Assembly (NCBI GenBank): GCA_038331135.1
Contig: JBBQOS010000005.1
Span: 1-29,957 of the forward strand
Length of the DNA: 29,957 nt
DNA from: UBA9337 sp038331135
GTDB lineage: Bacteria; Patescibacteriota; Minisyncoccia; Moranbacterales; UBA9337
Reading direction: 5' to 3'
Positions 22,310 to 29,658 of the stretch are shown in pieces. How positions within the stretch are numbered: the stretch's first letter is position 1; each line of letters begins with the position of its first letter. Made by a program: the position numbers and the translations under genes. The notes beneath the pieces were generated by a model. It searched no databases, was not told the DNA's origin, and saw nothing but the letters and a program-made list of their open reading frames with translations.

Positions 22310-23476
22310 TTAAATTTTCAATTGAGCACTGGCTTGGAGCGTGTGCCAATTTTTGAGAGTTTTATTTTTTTGGGTTAAAGTCATTTTTTCCCAGCGATAG
22401 CTGGCGGCCATCGCAATCATAGCAGCGTTATCAGTAGAATAAACAGCGGATTGGGATTGGTAATTTATGTGTGGTACTTTTTTGCAAACAGCTTTACTCA
22501 TTTTTTCTCGCAGATTATCATTGGCTGAAACTCCTCCAGCAATAAAAATAGTTTTTGGATTATATTTAAGAGCAGCTTGGATAGTCTTAATAACTAAAAT
22601 GTCAGTTGCTGCTTCTTGAAATTCATAGGCGGTTTCCTTAATAAATTTTAAAGGCAATTTGAAATTTTCTTCTAAGTTGTTTTGTTTTCTGTAATTTTTT
22701 ACATAATAAAGTACCGAAGTTTTTAAGCCGGAAAAAGAAAAATTAAAATCATGGCTGTGTAACATTGGTCGAGGAAAAATCGGCTTGTGGGAATTTTTTT
22801 TTGTTTTTTTGTTTTTATGTTCTTTTGCTTTTTGAGAAATGATTGGTCCTCCAGGATAACCCAATCCCAAGATGCGAGCCACTTTATCAAAAGCTTCTCC
22901 GGCCGCGTCGTCTTGAGTTTCTCCAATGACTTTATATTTAAAATGATTGGTCATTAAAATTAATTGAGTGTGTCCACCCGAAACAACCAATGCTAATATG
23001 GGAAAAATTTTTAACTCTTTCTGCTGTGTATCTTGTATTGTGTATTGTGTATTTTGTTTAGAATTTATTGTTTGTGATTTGGTGTTTATGCTAATTTTAT
23101 TTTCAATAAAATTAGCATAAATGTGTCCTTCGATATGATGAATTCCCAAGAGTGGTTTTTGATATATATAAGATAGAGTTTTGGCAAAATTGGTGCCGAT
23201 AAGTAAAGCTGGTATAAGTCCTGGCCCCTTGGTAACTGAAATTAAATCAACATCTGACATTTTTTTGCTAGCTTTTGTTAAGGCGGATTTTAAAACGGGA
23301 ATAATATTTTTCAGATGTTCGCGGGCAGCTAAATTTGGAACTACGCCTCCCCATTTGGCATGGAGTTTTATCTGGGATGAGATAGCATTGGATAGCACAA
23401 AAATACCCTTAGAATTCTTTTCTATTAGGGCAACAGCAGTTTCATCACATGATGTTTCAATTCCTAAAATTAACAT
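22310..23476 (-). CDS. tsaD: tRNA N6-adenosine threonylcarbamoyltransferase TsaD
   Basis: 388 residues, longer than the usual 335-345. Hallmarks: LGIETSCDETAVAL, KWGGVVPNLAAREHL, GPGLIPALLIG, the metal-binding HxxxH in HHIEGH (His114, His118), VSGGHTQLI, DDAAGEAFDKVARILGLGYPGGP, FSFSGLKT and FIAGGVSANDNLR. It transfers the threonylcarbamoyl group to A37 of ANN-decoding tRNAs with TsaB and TsaE; those genes are not in this window. The extra length comes mainly from an insertion of about 27 residues between HHIEGHIYA and the VSGGH region (about 124-157), encoded by a 16-bp-arm palindrome plus short repeats, and a Lys-rich stretch near residue 222. The reading frame is intact throughout. Confidence 0.95.
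   Translation of the reverse strand: MLILGIETSCDETAVALIEKNSKGIFVLSNAISSQIKLHAKWGGVVPNLAAREHLKNIIPVLKSALTKASKKMSDVDLISVTKGPGLIPALLIGTNFAKTLSYIYQKPLLGIHHIEGHIYANFIENKISINTKSQTINSKQNTQYTIQDTQQKELKIFPILALVVSGGHTQLILMTNHFKYKVIGETQDDAAGEAFDKVARILGLGYPGGPIISQKAKEHKNKKTKKNSHKPIFPRPMLHSHDFNFSFSGLKTSVLYYVKNYRKQNNLEENFKLPLKFIKETAYEFQEAATDILVIKTIQAALKYNPKTIFIAGGVSANDNLREKMSKAVCKKVPHINYQSQSAVYSTDNAAMIAMAASYRWEKMTLTQKNKTLKNWHTLQASAQLKI
23085..23121. repeat. Perfect palindrome inside tsaD
   Basis: Sixteen-base arms (23085-23100 and 23106-23121; TTTATGCTAATTTTAT and its complement) around TTTCA. It lies at the border of the extra segment of TsaD and is followed by repeats of TGTATTGTGTATT at about 23025-23055. 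Confidence 0.75.
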
Positions 23477-23811
23477 AGTTTTAGTAAAATCTTTGTAGTT
23501 AAGCTTTTTATATAGTAGTACTTAATGGGTGAATAATCAATATGTCTAAGCCAAGTACATAGGGCCTATGAATTTCTTAAATTTATAAAGCGAAGTTATT
23601 AGTCAAAAGTCATTATATCATCAGTCATCAACATTAAAAAATGTATTTCAATGACTCGGTGACTTTTGACTGATGATTTACTTGTAAAATGTTATTTTGC
23701 TTTAATACTAAAATGTTAACGTGCTAATATGATAAAGTGTTCATTTTATGGACAAAACCCCCCAGATAAATTATAGTGAATGTGTATATAATTAAGTCAA
23801 ATTTGAATAAA
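23477..23811. other. Intergenic region between tsaD and the PEGA protein gene
   Basis: Divergent gap. It contains a long-loop inverted repeat (23601-23612 AGTCAAAAGTCA and 23660-23671, 47-nt loop), a W1 tract (23704-23741) and a consensus TATAAT at 23787-23792. No gene seen. Confidence 0.6.
23787..23792 (+). promoter_or_regulatory. -10 box for the PEGA protein gene
   Basis: A perfect TATAAT with initiation expected near 23799, about 13 nt before ATG 23812. It lies inside the longer open frame that begins at GTG 23776 and so argues for the downstream start. No matching -35 was found. Confidence 0.45.
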
Positions 23812-25254
23812 ATGGTAAATATTAAAGTAAAGAAGATATTTTTTTGGATCTTGGTCTTGATTTTTATAGCCATTACTCCTTGTATTGTATATTATGCAAT
23901 GGGGTATAGGTTTAGTTTTGAGCGGGGGATATTTGTTTATTCCGGCTCAATAACATTAAAACCGACACCAAGAGAAATAGAAGTTTTTATAGATAATAAA
24001 CAAGTCTCAACAGGAATAGTTAATTTTTTGAATTATGCCTATCACGTGGGTTCGATTGTGCCAGGTAAATATATGTTAGAAGTTAGATCGCATGGTTTTT
24101 TACCATGGTCCAAAGAAGTACATGTGCACAGTGGAGTTTCAACCGAGTTTTGGAATATCTTTTTAGCTAGAGAAAATTATACTAAGATTCAGTATCCAGT
24201 TGAGTCTATGGAGAATTTTTTTATTTCTCCGGACGGAAAGAAAATTGCTGTAGTAGAGAGTAGCAATGAGGGAACTATAGTAAGGGTGGTGGATGTGAAG
24301 AAAGAAGAGGTCTTGTACACCTTTCCTTTTAAGTCTTATGAATTTTCTAAAAACAAAAAAGAAAATATTGAATGGTCACCAAAAGATGGACGCTTAATCG
24401 TACCTTTGGAAAAAGATGGCGTGAAGGAATATTTCATAGTCAATATTGGAAGTGAAGAGAGCTATAGTTTGAACAAAAAAATAAATTTACAAAATATTAG
24501 AAAGCTCCGTTGGAGTAGTGATGATAGAAATACTTTGTTTTATGTGAATGAAAACAAGTTATTTAGAGTGGATTTGGACATGCCAGAAAATATCTTGGAA
24601 GTAGCAGATAAAATAGCTGGCTATGATTTGAGCGGTTCTAATATCTATTATCTTTCTAGTGAAAACGGAATAATTTATCAAAAAAATATTAGTGGTCGAA
24701 GTCAATCTGAACAAATTACCACTGATGTTATCAGGGCGGAAATGGGAAACGATTTGGAGTTGATAGTCTATGATAAAGATAGGATCGTGATAATTTCTCA
24801 AGATAAAAAACTGTATCTTTATAATAAGGGAGAAATGGAAACTAAAATAAGCGAGCTAGGCGGTGGAGTTTTGGGCATTCATTTTTCTAATGACGGAAAA
24901 AAATTAGCTTTTTGGAATAATAATGAAATATCCGTTTATTTTGTGAGAAAATGGGAAACTCAACCCAGCAGAGAAGAAGGTCAAAAAATTGATATGGTGC
25001 GTTTTTCTCAGGCAGTGGATAATGTTAGCTGGTTTAGAGATTATGAACATTTGATCTTTACTGCTGGCAGTCGAGTGAAGATAGTCGAATTAGACAATCG
25101 ATCATTAAAAAATATTAATGATTTGATTTCTTTGAATTCGGATAAAGTTAAAGCAACTTATAATTTAAGAGAAGACAACCTGTTTTTCATTGATAAATTA
25201 AATAATGTTAATGGGTTTTATTCTATAAGTTTAACTGAAGAAATAGAGGAATAA
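23812..25254 (+). CDS. Membrane-anchored PEGA-domain and beta-propeller protein
   Basis: 480 residues from ATG 23812. One membrane helix (about 8-28) anchors the protein, with the rest outside. Residues about 40-110 match a PEGA domain: SGSITLKPTPREIEVFIDNK, then VPGKYMLEVRSHGFLPWSKEV. From about 130 to the end are repeated beta-propeller blades of WD40/TolB type, for example FFISPDGKKIAVVE and IHFSNDGKKLAFWN with the SPDGK/SNDGK turns. Such proteins are common in CPR and other envelope-rich genomes; a surface binding role is likely, but the ligand is unknown. It is followed after 4 bases by the DUF4446 gene. Confidence 0.85.
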   Translation: MVNIKVKKIFFWILVLIFIAITPCIVYYAMGYRFSFERGIFVYSGSITLKPTPREIEVFIDNKQVSTGIVNFLNYAYHVGSIVPGKYMLEVRSHGFLPWSKEVHVHSGVSTEFWNIFLARENYTKIQYPVESMENFFISPDGKKIAVVESSNEGTIVRVVDVKKEEVLYTFPFKSYEFSKNKKENIEWSPKDGRLIVPLEKDGVKEYFIVNIGSEESYSLNKKINLQNIRKLRWSSDDRNTLFYVNENKLFRVDLDMPENILEVADKIAGYDLSGSNIYYLSSENGIIYQKNISGRSQSEQITTDVIRAEMGNDLELIVYDKDRIVIISQDKKLYLYNKGEMETKISELGGGVLGIHFSNDGKKLAFWNNNEISVYFVRKWETQPSREEGQKIDMVRFSQAVDNVSWFRDYEHLIFTAGSRVKIVELDNRSLKNINDLISLNSDKVKATYNLREDNLFFIDKLNNVNGFYSISLTEEIEE

Positions 25255-25258
25255 AAAT

Positions 25259-25768
25259 ATGAGTGATAATTTTCAATCAATAATGCCCTACATGCTGAGT
25301 GGAATTTTTGTGTTGATTTTGGTTTTGTTTACGTTAGTTATAATTTTATTTTTGAAACTTAAAAAAATAAATCAAGCTACTCAATTATTTTTTGCTGGGA
25401 AGAATGGAAAAGACTTAGAGGAAGTAATGGCAACTCAGTATAAATTAATTTCTAAAAACGAGAAAGATATTAAAGAATTATTTGATGGTTATGAAAAGAT
25501 ATTTAATATCGCCGCTAAGGGAATTCAAAAAGTAGGAGTGGTGCGTTATAATCCTTTTCGAGATATGGGTGGTAATCAAAGTTTTTCAATTGCCATGCTA
25601 GATAGGAATAATTCGGGATTGATAATTTCAACTTTAGCGACTAGGGATGGAGTGAGAGTTTTTAGCAAGTCAATTATCGACGGAGACTGCACGGAGTTTC
25701 CTCTTTTGGAAGAAGAAAAACGTGCCATAAAAATGGCAAAAGCTTCGAAGAAAAGCACGACGGTATAG
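25259..25768 (+). CDS. DUF4446 family membrane-anchored protein
   Basis: 169 residues. An N-terminal membrane helix (about 11-32) is followed by a helical stretch (35-85) and a compact domain with VGVVRYNPFRDMGGNQSFSIAMLDRNN, LATRDGVRVFSKSI and FPLLEEEKRAI, the conserved DUF4446 core. The function of the family is not known; in Firmicutes it often lies near parB and other chromosome-partition genes, which are not present here. Four bases separate it from the PEGA gene, so the pair forms an operon. A W4 word tract (25772-25830) begins directly after the stop. Confidence 0.9.
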   Translation: MSDNFQSIMPYMLSGIFVLILVLFTLVIILFLKLKKINQATQLFFAGKNGKDLEEVMATQYKLISKNEKDIKELFDGYEKIFNIAAKGIQKVGVVRYNPFRDMGGNQSFSIAMLDRNNSGLIISTLATRDGVRVFSKSIIDGDCTEFPLLEEEKRAIKMAKASKKSTTV

Positions 25769-25952
25769 GTATAATACAAATTACGCAAATAAATGCGGAT
25801 GATGCAAATATGCAAATGATAAAATTATCGCATTGCTGAAAGTAATTATTATTTAGTTAACAAATTAACAGATTAACGAATTTGGAGTTTGGGATTTTAT
25901 GAATTTGTAATATATGAATATAGAATTTTACGAATTTGGAAATTTAAGAGAT

Positions 25953-26062
25953 AAAAAATTTACTTACATATGTAAGTAAATTTTTTATTAATATACAAGT
26001 AATTTAAAATCCGTTAACACATAAATAGTGTCTAAATTCTGCACGTGCGTAAATTTGGACAC
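25953..26062. repeat. Interspersed palindrome-hairpin repeat, copy C
   Basis: It begins with a perfect 34-bp palindrome (25953-25986; half site AAAAAATTTACTTACAT), then a linker with ATCCGTTAACACATAAA, then the 35-nt hairpin (26028-26062). It agrees closely with copy B through the hairpin, after which the sequences part. Confidence 0.85.
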
Positions 26063-26118
26063 TCTTGTTTTTATCTAAAAAGCGGAGATTAAAATCAGAG
26101 GTGATAATCTCGGGTACA

Positions 26119-26137
26119 AAAGAGGTCGGACCTCTTT
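26119..26137. repeat. Short palindrome
   Basis: AAAGAGGTC and GACCTCTTT around one base. Confidence 0.6.
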
Positions 26138-26160
26138 AAGATTGGAGTAATTTATTTATA

Positions 26161-26192
26161 AAAAGTAACGTACCATATGGTGCGTTACTTTT
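26161..26192. terminator. Near-perfect 32-bp palindrome, possible terminator
   Basis: AAAAGTAACG and CGTTACTTTT arms continue inward with TACC/GGTG (one mismatch). It lies between convergent genes. Confidence 0.5.
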
Positions 26193-26216
26193 AAATGAGA
26201 ACCCTTCCCTTAATTT

Positions 26217-26304
26217 CCTGCCTACCGGCCTCACGTTGCCAAAGTTACCTCGTTCCGCCGTAGCTACGCAAAGGCGAGGCGGTGGCACACGGCACGCAGG
26301 CAGG
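26217..26304 (+). repeat. GC-rich element with CCTGCCT inverted ends, copy D
   Basis: 88 bp from CCTGCCTACCGG to CACGCAGGCAGG, much richer in GC than its surroundings, with CCTGCCT inverted repeats at the ends. It is related in inverted orientation to 26933-27017. Confidence 0.7.
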
Positions 26305-26402
26305 TCTTCCCCTTGAATATATGGGAGAGAGGGAGTTTATTGAAAATTTAATAACACCTTCTTTAATTCCTCCCCTTAAAAAGGGGAGGAGGAAGATGAG
26401 AT

Positions 26403-26738
26403 TTATTTTATTTTCTTGAAAGTGACTTTATAAACCGGCTCGTATTCTATTTCGTATTCATCTTTGATTTGAATGCTTTTACCTGCCATTAATTGGGTAA
26501 TAGCAATATCGGAAGCCATCTCATTAAGAGCGTCTATCTCATGTTTGAGCTCGTCTAGACGAGGAGATTTGTTTACTTCTTCTATTTTTTTCTTTTGATC
26601 TCTGAGCTTTTTAGCTTCTTCGGTAATTTGTTGGTAGTTGGCATTGTTATCCAGTAGATATTTGTATTCTCTACTAATATCCCTTTTCTCTTTTTTTAAT
26701 TTTTGAATGTCGTCAAAAACTTCTTGGATGTCTTTCAT
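26403..26738 (-). CDS. Small coiled-coil protein of unknown function
   Basis: 111 residues from ATG 26738 (MKDIQEVFDDIQKL); an in-frame ATG at 26753 would add five residues. Residues 1-75 are highly charged and predicted coiled coil (KKEKRDISREYKYLLD, EEAKKLRDQKKKIEEV). After that a short hydrophobic helix (EMASDIAITQLMAG) leads to a beta-like end (EYEIEYEPVYKVTFKKI). No domain is recognised. The gene is alone, flanked on both sides by inverted copies of the GC-rich repeat. The regular composition and normal stop support coding. Confidence 0.65.
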   Translation of the reverse strand: MKDIQEVFDDIQKLKKEKRDISREYKYLLDNNANYQQITEEAKKLRDQKKKIEEVNKSPRLDELKHEIDALNEMASDIAITQLMAGKSIQIKDEYEIEYEPVYKVTFKKIK

Positions 26739-27249
26739 TTTTTTTGCCCCCATTAAATAATGCGAAATACCGCAATTTAGCGGGGTGAACCCGTCGCTTT
26801 TTTATTTAGTAGGATTTTTTTAGATTGTTTACAAATAACAGAAGTAATTTTAGCATAGAAGAGTAGAAATTCAAAATTTGTGAGTCGCAACTGTTCACCT
26901 TTAACCAATCCCCCTCGCCCGTACTTGGGAGACCTGCCTGCGTGCCGTCCGCCATGCGCCACCGCCAAAGCGTAGGCGACACGCGGTAGATTTGGCAACG
27001 TGAGACCGGTAGGTAGGGATGTCTGGTATTCCCCAGACAGGAGAGGAAACGTATCTCTGTCCAAATGATTACATTTTGATATCTCTCCAAAGGGAGAGAG
27101 AGTGTATTTAATTGAATTATTATGAAAAAGAAAAGGAAAAATAACTATTTTTGGAAAAAGGTGAATAGTTACCATTCATGTTATTTCGTTTTATTGTCAG
27201 TATGCTAAAATGTTAGTATATCAAAGTATTAATATGCTAAGGTGTTTTT
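26739..27249. other. Intergenic region upstream of the matrixin gene
   Basis: About 510 bases. It contains a small hairpin (26778-26803), GC-rich copy E, a purine-rich stretch and, immediately before the ATG, a W1 tract (27201-27240) within a possible promoter (TTGTCA 27194-27199, 17-bp spacer, TATATC 27217-27222). Minus-strand frames here run through the repeat and are not genes. Confidence 0.55.
26933..27017 (-). repeat. GC-rich element with CCTGCCT inverted ends, copy E
   Basis: 85 bp from CCTGCCTGCGTGCC to CCGGTAGGTAGG. Read on the minus strand it aligns with copy D through CTACCGG-YCTCACGTTGCCAAA at one end and GGCACGCAGGCAGGTCT at the other. Confidence 0.7.
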
Positions 27250-28194
27250 ATGAGGATTTATCAAAAAATAATAATTTTAATATTGTTGGTTATCGGAGGA
27301 GCTTTTTTTTATGCCCAAAAAGCAGAGGAAATTAAGTCTGGCGCTAAAAACATTCTTAAAAATGCCAATCTTTTAACAGTATGTGACCAAACTTTGTATT
27401 ATTCATTGGGAGAGATTGACTCTAGATTTGAAATTTCCCAAGAAGAAGTTTTGGAGATATTGGCCCAATCTGAGGAGGTTTGGGAACAAGATTTGCATAA
27501 AAATGTTTTTGAATATCGAGAGGGAGCAGATTTTAAGATAAATTTTATTTTTGACGAGAGACAGCAGGGTACTATTGAGAAGGCTAATTTGGATGGAAAG
27601 TTGGATGAGTTAGATGCACATAAAGAAAATATTTCAAAAGAATATCAAACAGTAAAATTAAGGTATCAACAGGCAGTGGCCATTTATGAGAAAAATTTAA
27701 AAAATTATGAAAATGAGGTGGAAGATTTTAATAATGAAATAGATAATTGGAAAAAAGAAGGTGGGGCGCCGAAGGATGAATATGAGAAGTTAAAAAAAGA
27801 AGAAAAAAAATTAGAGGAAATGAAAGATAGATTGGAGTTTGAACGGAAAAATATCAATAAATTAGTGGCACAATTAAATGAATTAGTTAGCAAGGAGAAA
27901 AAAGTTGTGAACAATTACAGTAGTCAAATAGAAACTTATCGGGAGCGCTTTGGAGAAAGCCGTGAGTTTAATCAGGGTGAATATAGCGGGATGGGAATAA
28001 ATATTTATCAGTTTCATGAGAACAATGATTTAGAATTAGTTTTAGTCCATGAGTTGGGGCATGCTCTGGAATTGGATCATGTCGAAAATCCAGAATCAAT
28101 AATGTATTATTTGATGGAAAAACAAGACCTAGAAAACATAAAATTAAGCAATGAAGATATAGCAGCGATAAAGGGGGTTTGCAAACTCAAGTAG
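27250..28194 (+). CDS. Membrane-anchored matrixin-like metalloprotease with coiled-coil insert
   Basis: 314 residues. An N-terminal membrane helix (about 5-22) is followed by the first half of a metzincin domain (about 45-105): YSLGEIDSRFEISQEEVLEI, a SEEVWEQ segment and ADFKINFIFDE. A charged coiled coil of about 115 residues (110-228) interrupts the domain. The zinc site then follows: HELGHALELDH (267-277), with the three His ligands and catalytic Glu268, and the Met-turn SIMYYL (283-288). It is therefore probably an active extracytoplasmic protease of the matrixin (M10) type. Substrates are unknown. It is a single gene with a promoter-like region formed by the W1 tract. Confidence 0.85.
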   Translation: MRIYQKIIILILLVIGGAFFYAQKAEEIKSGAKNILKNANLLTVCDQTLYYSLGEIDSRFEISQEEVLEILAQSEEVWEQDLHKNVFEYREGADFKINFIFDERQQGTIEKANLDGKLDELDAHKENISKEYQTVKLRYQQAVAIYEKNLKNYENEVEDFNNEIDNWKKEGGAPKDEYEKLKKEEKKLEEMKDRLEFERKNINKLVAQLNELVSKEKKVVNNYSSQIETYRERFGESREFNQGEYSGMGINIYQFHENNDLELVLVHELGHALELDHVENPESIMYYLMEKQDLENIKLSNEDIAAIKGVCKLK

Positions 28195-28360
28195 GTTAAT
28201 GTGCTAAGAATGATGTAAGTTTGTGATTTTGAGAGGGACAAAATCCACTTAATAGATTTAAGCTGTATGATTTAAGATTCAAGAATGGGAAATTTAATAA
28301 AAATATTATTTTTTTACAAGTTTTAAATCACAAATCCTAAATTTTTATTTCAATTTTTTT

Positions 28361-28414
28361 TAATGCTAATCTGCCAGCTGACGTATTAACATCCTAATAT
28401 GTTTCTGATATAAT
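28361..28414 (+). promoter_or_regulatory. W1-derived promoter placing initiation at the 28422 start codon
   Basis: The W1 word tract (28361-28401) supplies TTAACA (28386-28391) as -35. After a 17-bp spacer comes TATAAT (28409-28414), preceded by TGA (extended -10). Initiation is expected at about 28421, directly before ATG 28422. Confidence 0.6.
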
Positions 28415-28421
28415 ATAATTA

Positions 28422-29408
28422 ATGAAATTAAAAATAAAAATACTTAAATATTTAGAATTGGCGGTGATTATTGCGGTGGCGATGATGATTTGGTATTTGG
28501 CAGATAGGATTTTTGGCAGTGCAGATTTAAACAATTGGGGCTGGGTAACTCTGGCAGCCTCTATTTTTTTTATCGTTTGGTCATTGGGCGCTATTATAAT
28601 CAGAGACAGCAAATTATTCTTGGCGACAAGTTTTTTAGCCTTACTGACTCAGCTAATTTTTACTAGAAATGTAAGCTCTCTGGTGGTTATTTTCATCTCT
28701 TTTTTATTGTTATGGGCAGCTAGAAAATTCACCCGAAGAGAAATAAAATTAAGACTAAAGGTGGATACTTGGAATTATTTAAGAGTTAGCCGGCGCTTTC
28801 TTTTGTTGGCCTTAGCGCTGATGCTAGCAGGGCAATATTATTTTTCCAAAGACGTACAGATAGCTTCGGAAAATTTACCCAAATTGCAATTTAACAACGG
28901 ACAGGAGAGTCTTATGACTAAGATAGTTTATTTTGTTGATCCCGGACTGATTAAAGAAAATAATGAAGCTATTACTGTGGATGAGTATATTATCAATAAA
29001 TTTAATTCCGATCCATTGGTGCCCAAAAGATTTGGAGCAGAGGTAGATTTCGGCAATATCAATTATTATCAGCAAGCAGTTGTGCTAGAAGGAGGGAGAG
29101 AAGATATTTCTAAAATGGTAGAGCGTAATGTGACTGGAGATGAAAAAATGATCAATATTTTTTTAGAAGTTATTAATAATAAAATAGATGACATTTTGAA
29201 TGTAAGCGTGGGCTATGTGGACAAGGATATGCCAGTGGCTCATCTGATATTCACAGTGGCAATTTTCTTAGCTATTTTAGGATCAGGAATGTTAGTTAGC
29301 GTATTCTTGATTTTTGGGGTAGCAGTTGTGTTTAGAATGTTAATCTTTTTTGACCTGTTGTCTATTGAGAGAAAAGCCGTTAATATGGAAATAATTAATA
29401 TCGGGTAA
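28422..29408 (+). CDS. Polytopic membrane protein of unknown function
   Basis: 328 residues. Membrane helices lie at about 11-30, 39-60, 65-80, 84-96 and 124-141. An extracytoplasmic segment of about 120 residues (145-265) with mixed charge follows, then two closing helices (about 268-315). No catalytic motif or named family is recognised. The predicted mRNA is almost leaderless. It lies between the protease gene and mltG in the same orientation, but separate gaps with repeats make a single operon doubtful. Confidence 0.7.
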   Translation: MKLKIKILKYLELAVIIAVAMMIWYLADRIFGSADLNNWGWVTLAASIFFIVWSLGAIIIRDSKLFLATSFLALLTQLIFTRNVSSLVVIFISFLLLWAARKFTRREIKLRLKVDTWNYLRVSRRFLLLALALMLAGQYYFSKDVQIASENLPKLQFNNGQESLMTKIVYFVDPGLIKENNEAITVDEYIINKFNSDPLVPKRFGAEVDFGNINYYQQAVVLEGGREDISKMVERNVTGDEKMINIFLEVINNKIDDILNVSVGYVDKDMPVAHLIFTVAIFLAILGSGMLVSVFLIFGVAVVFRMLIFFDLLSIERKAVNMEIINIG

Positions 29409-29648
29409 GAACATAGGACATGGCGCATAGAACAGGGAGCATGAAGCATATTGCATGAAAGCAATTATGCGAAACGTCAAAATCCAAATTTCCAATGCCT
29501 AATAAAATCCTAAACAAAAATTTCAAAAATATAATAATTTAAATTTTCTTTCATTTGACATTTATTGGAAGCTGGAAATTTGGATTTTGAAATTAATTAA
29601 TCCACAAATTCGTAAATTCCCATATTCCTAAAATCCTAAATTCTTAAA
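29409..29648 (+). repeat. Short-word tracts before mltG
   Basis: 29409-29461 is a W2 tract (words like ACATAGGACATGGCGCATAG). 29480-29648 is a W3 tract with AAATTCGTAAATTCCCAT-type words in reverse orientation and a partly inverted arrangement (CCAAATTTCC and GGAAATTTGG). No gene is present. Confidence 0.6.
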
Positions 29649-29658
29649 GTATAAAATT

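Larger units (their letters stand above)
25769..26402. other. Repeat-packed convergent intergenic region
   Basis: 634 bases without a gene between the DUF4446 gene (+) and the coiled-coil gene (-). It holds word tracts (25772-25950), repeat copy C, two palindromes, GC-rich element D and a CCTCCCCTT/AAGGGGAGG hairpin (26369-26389) that may terminate the minus-strand gene. Confidence 0.6.

Noticed and set aside
26777..27175. Minus-strand frames of 132 and 94 residues upstream of the matrixin gene
   Set aside because: They run through the GC-rich repeat and a purine-rich stretch in two competing frames and have no domain, so they are chance frames.
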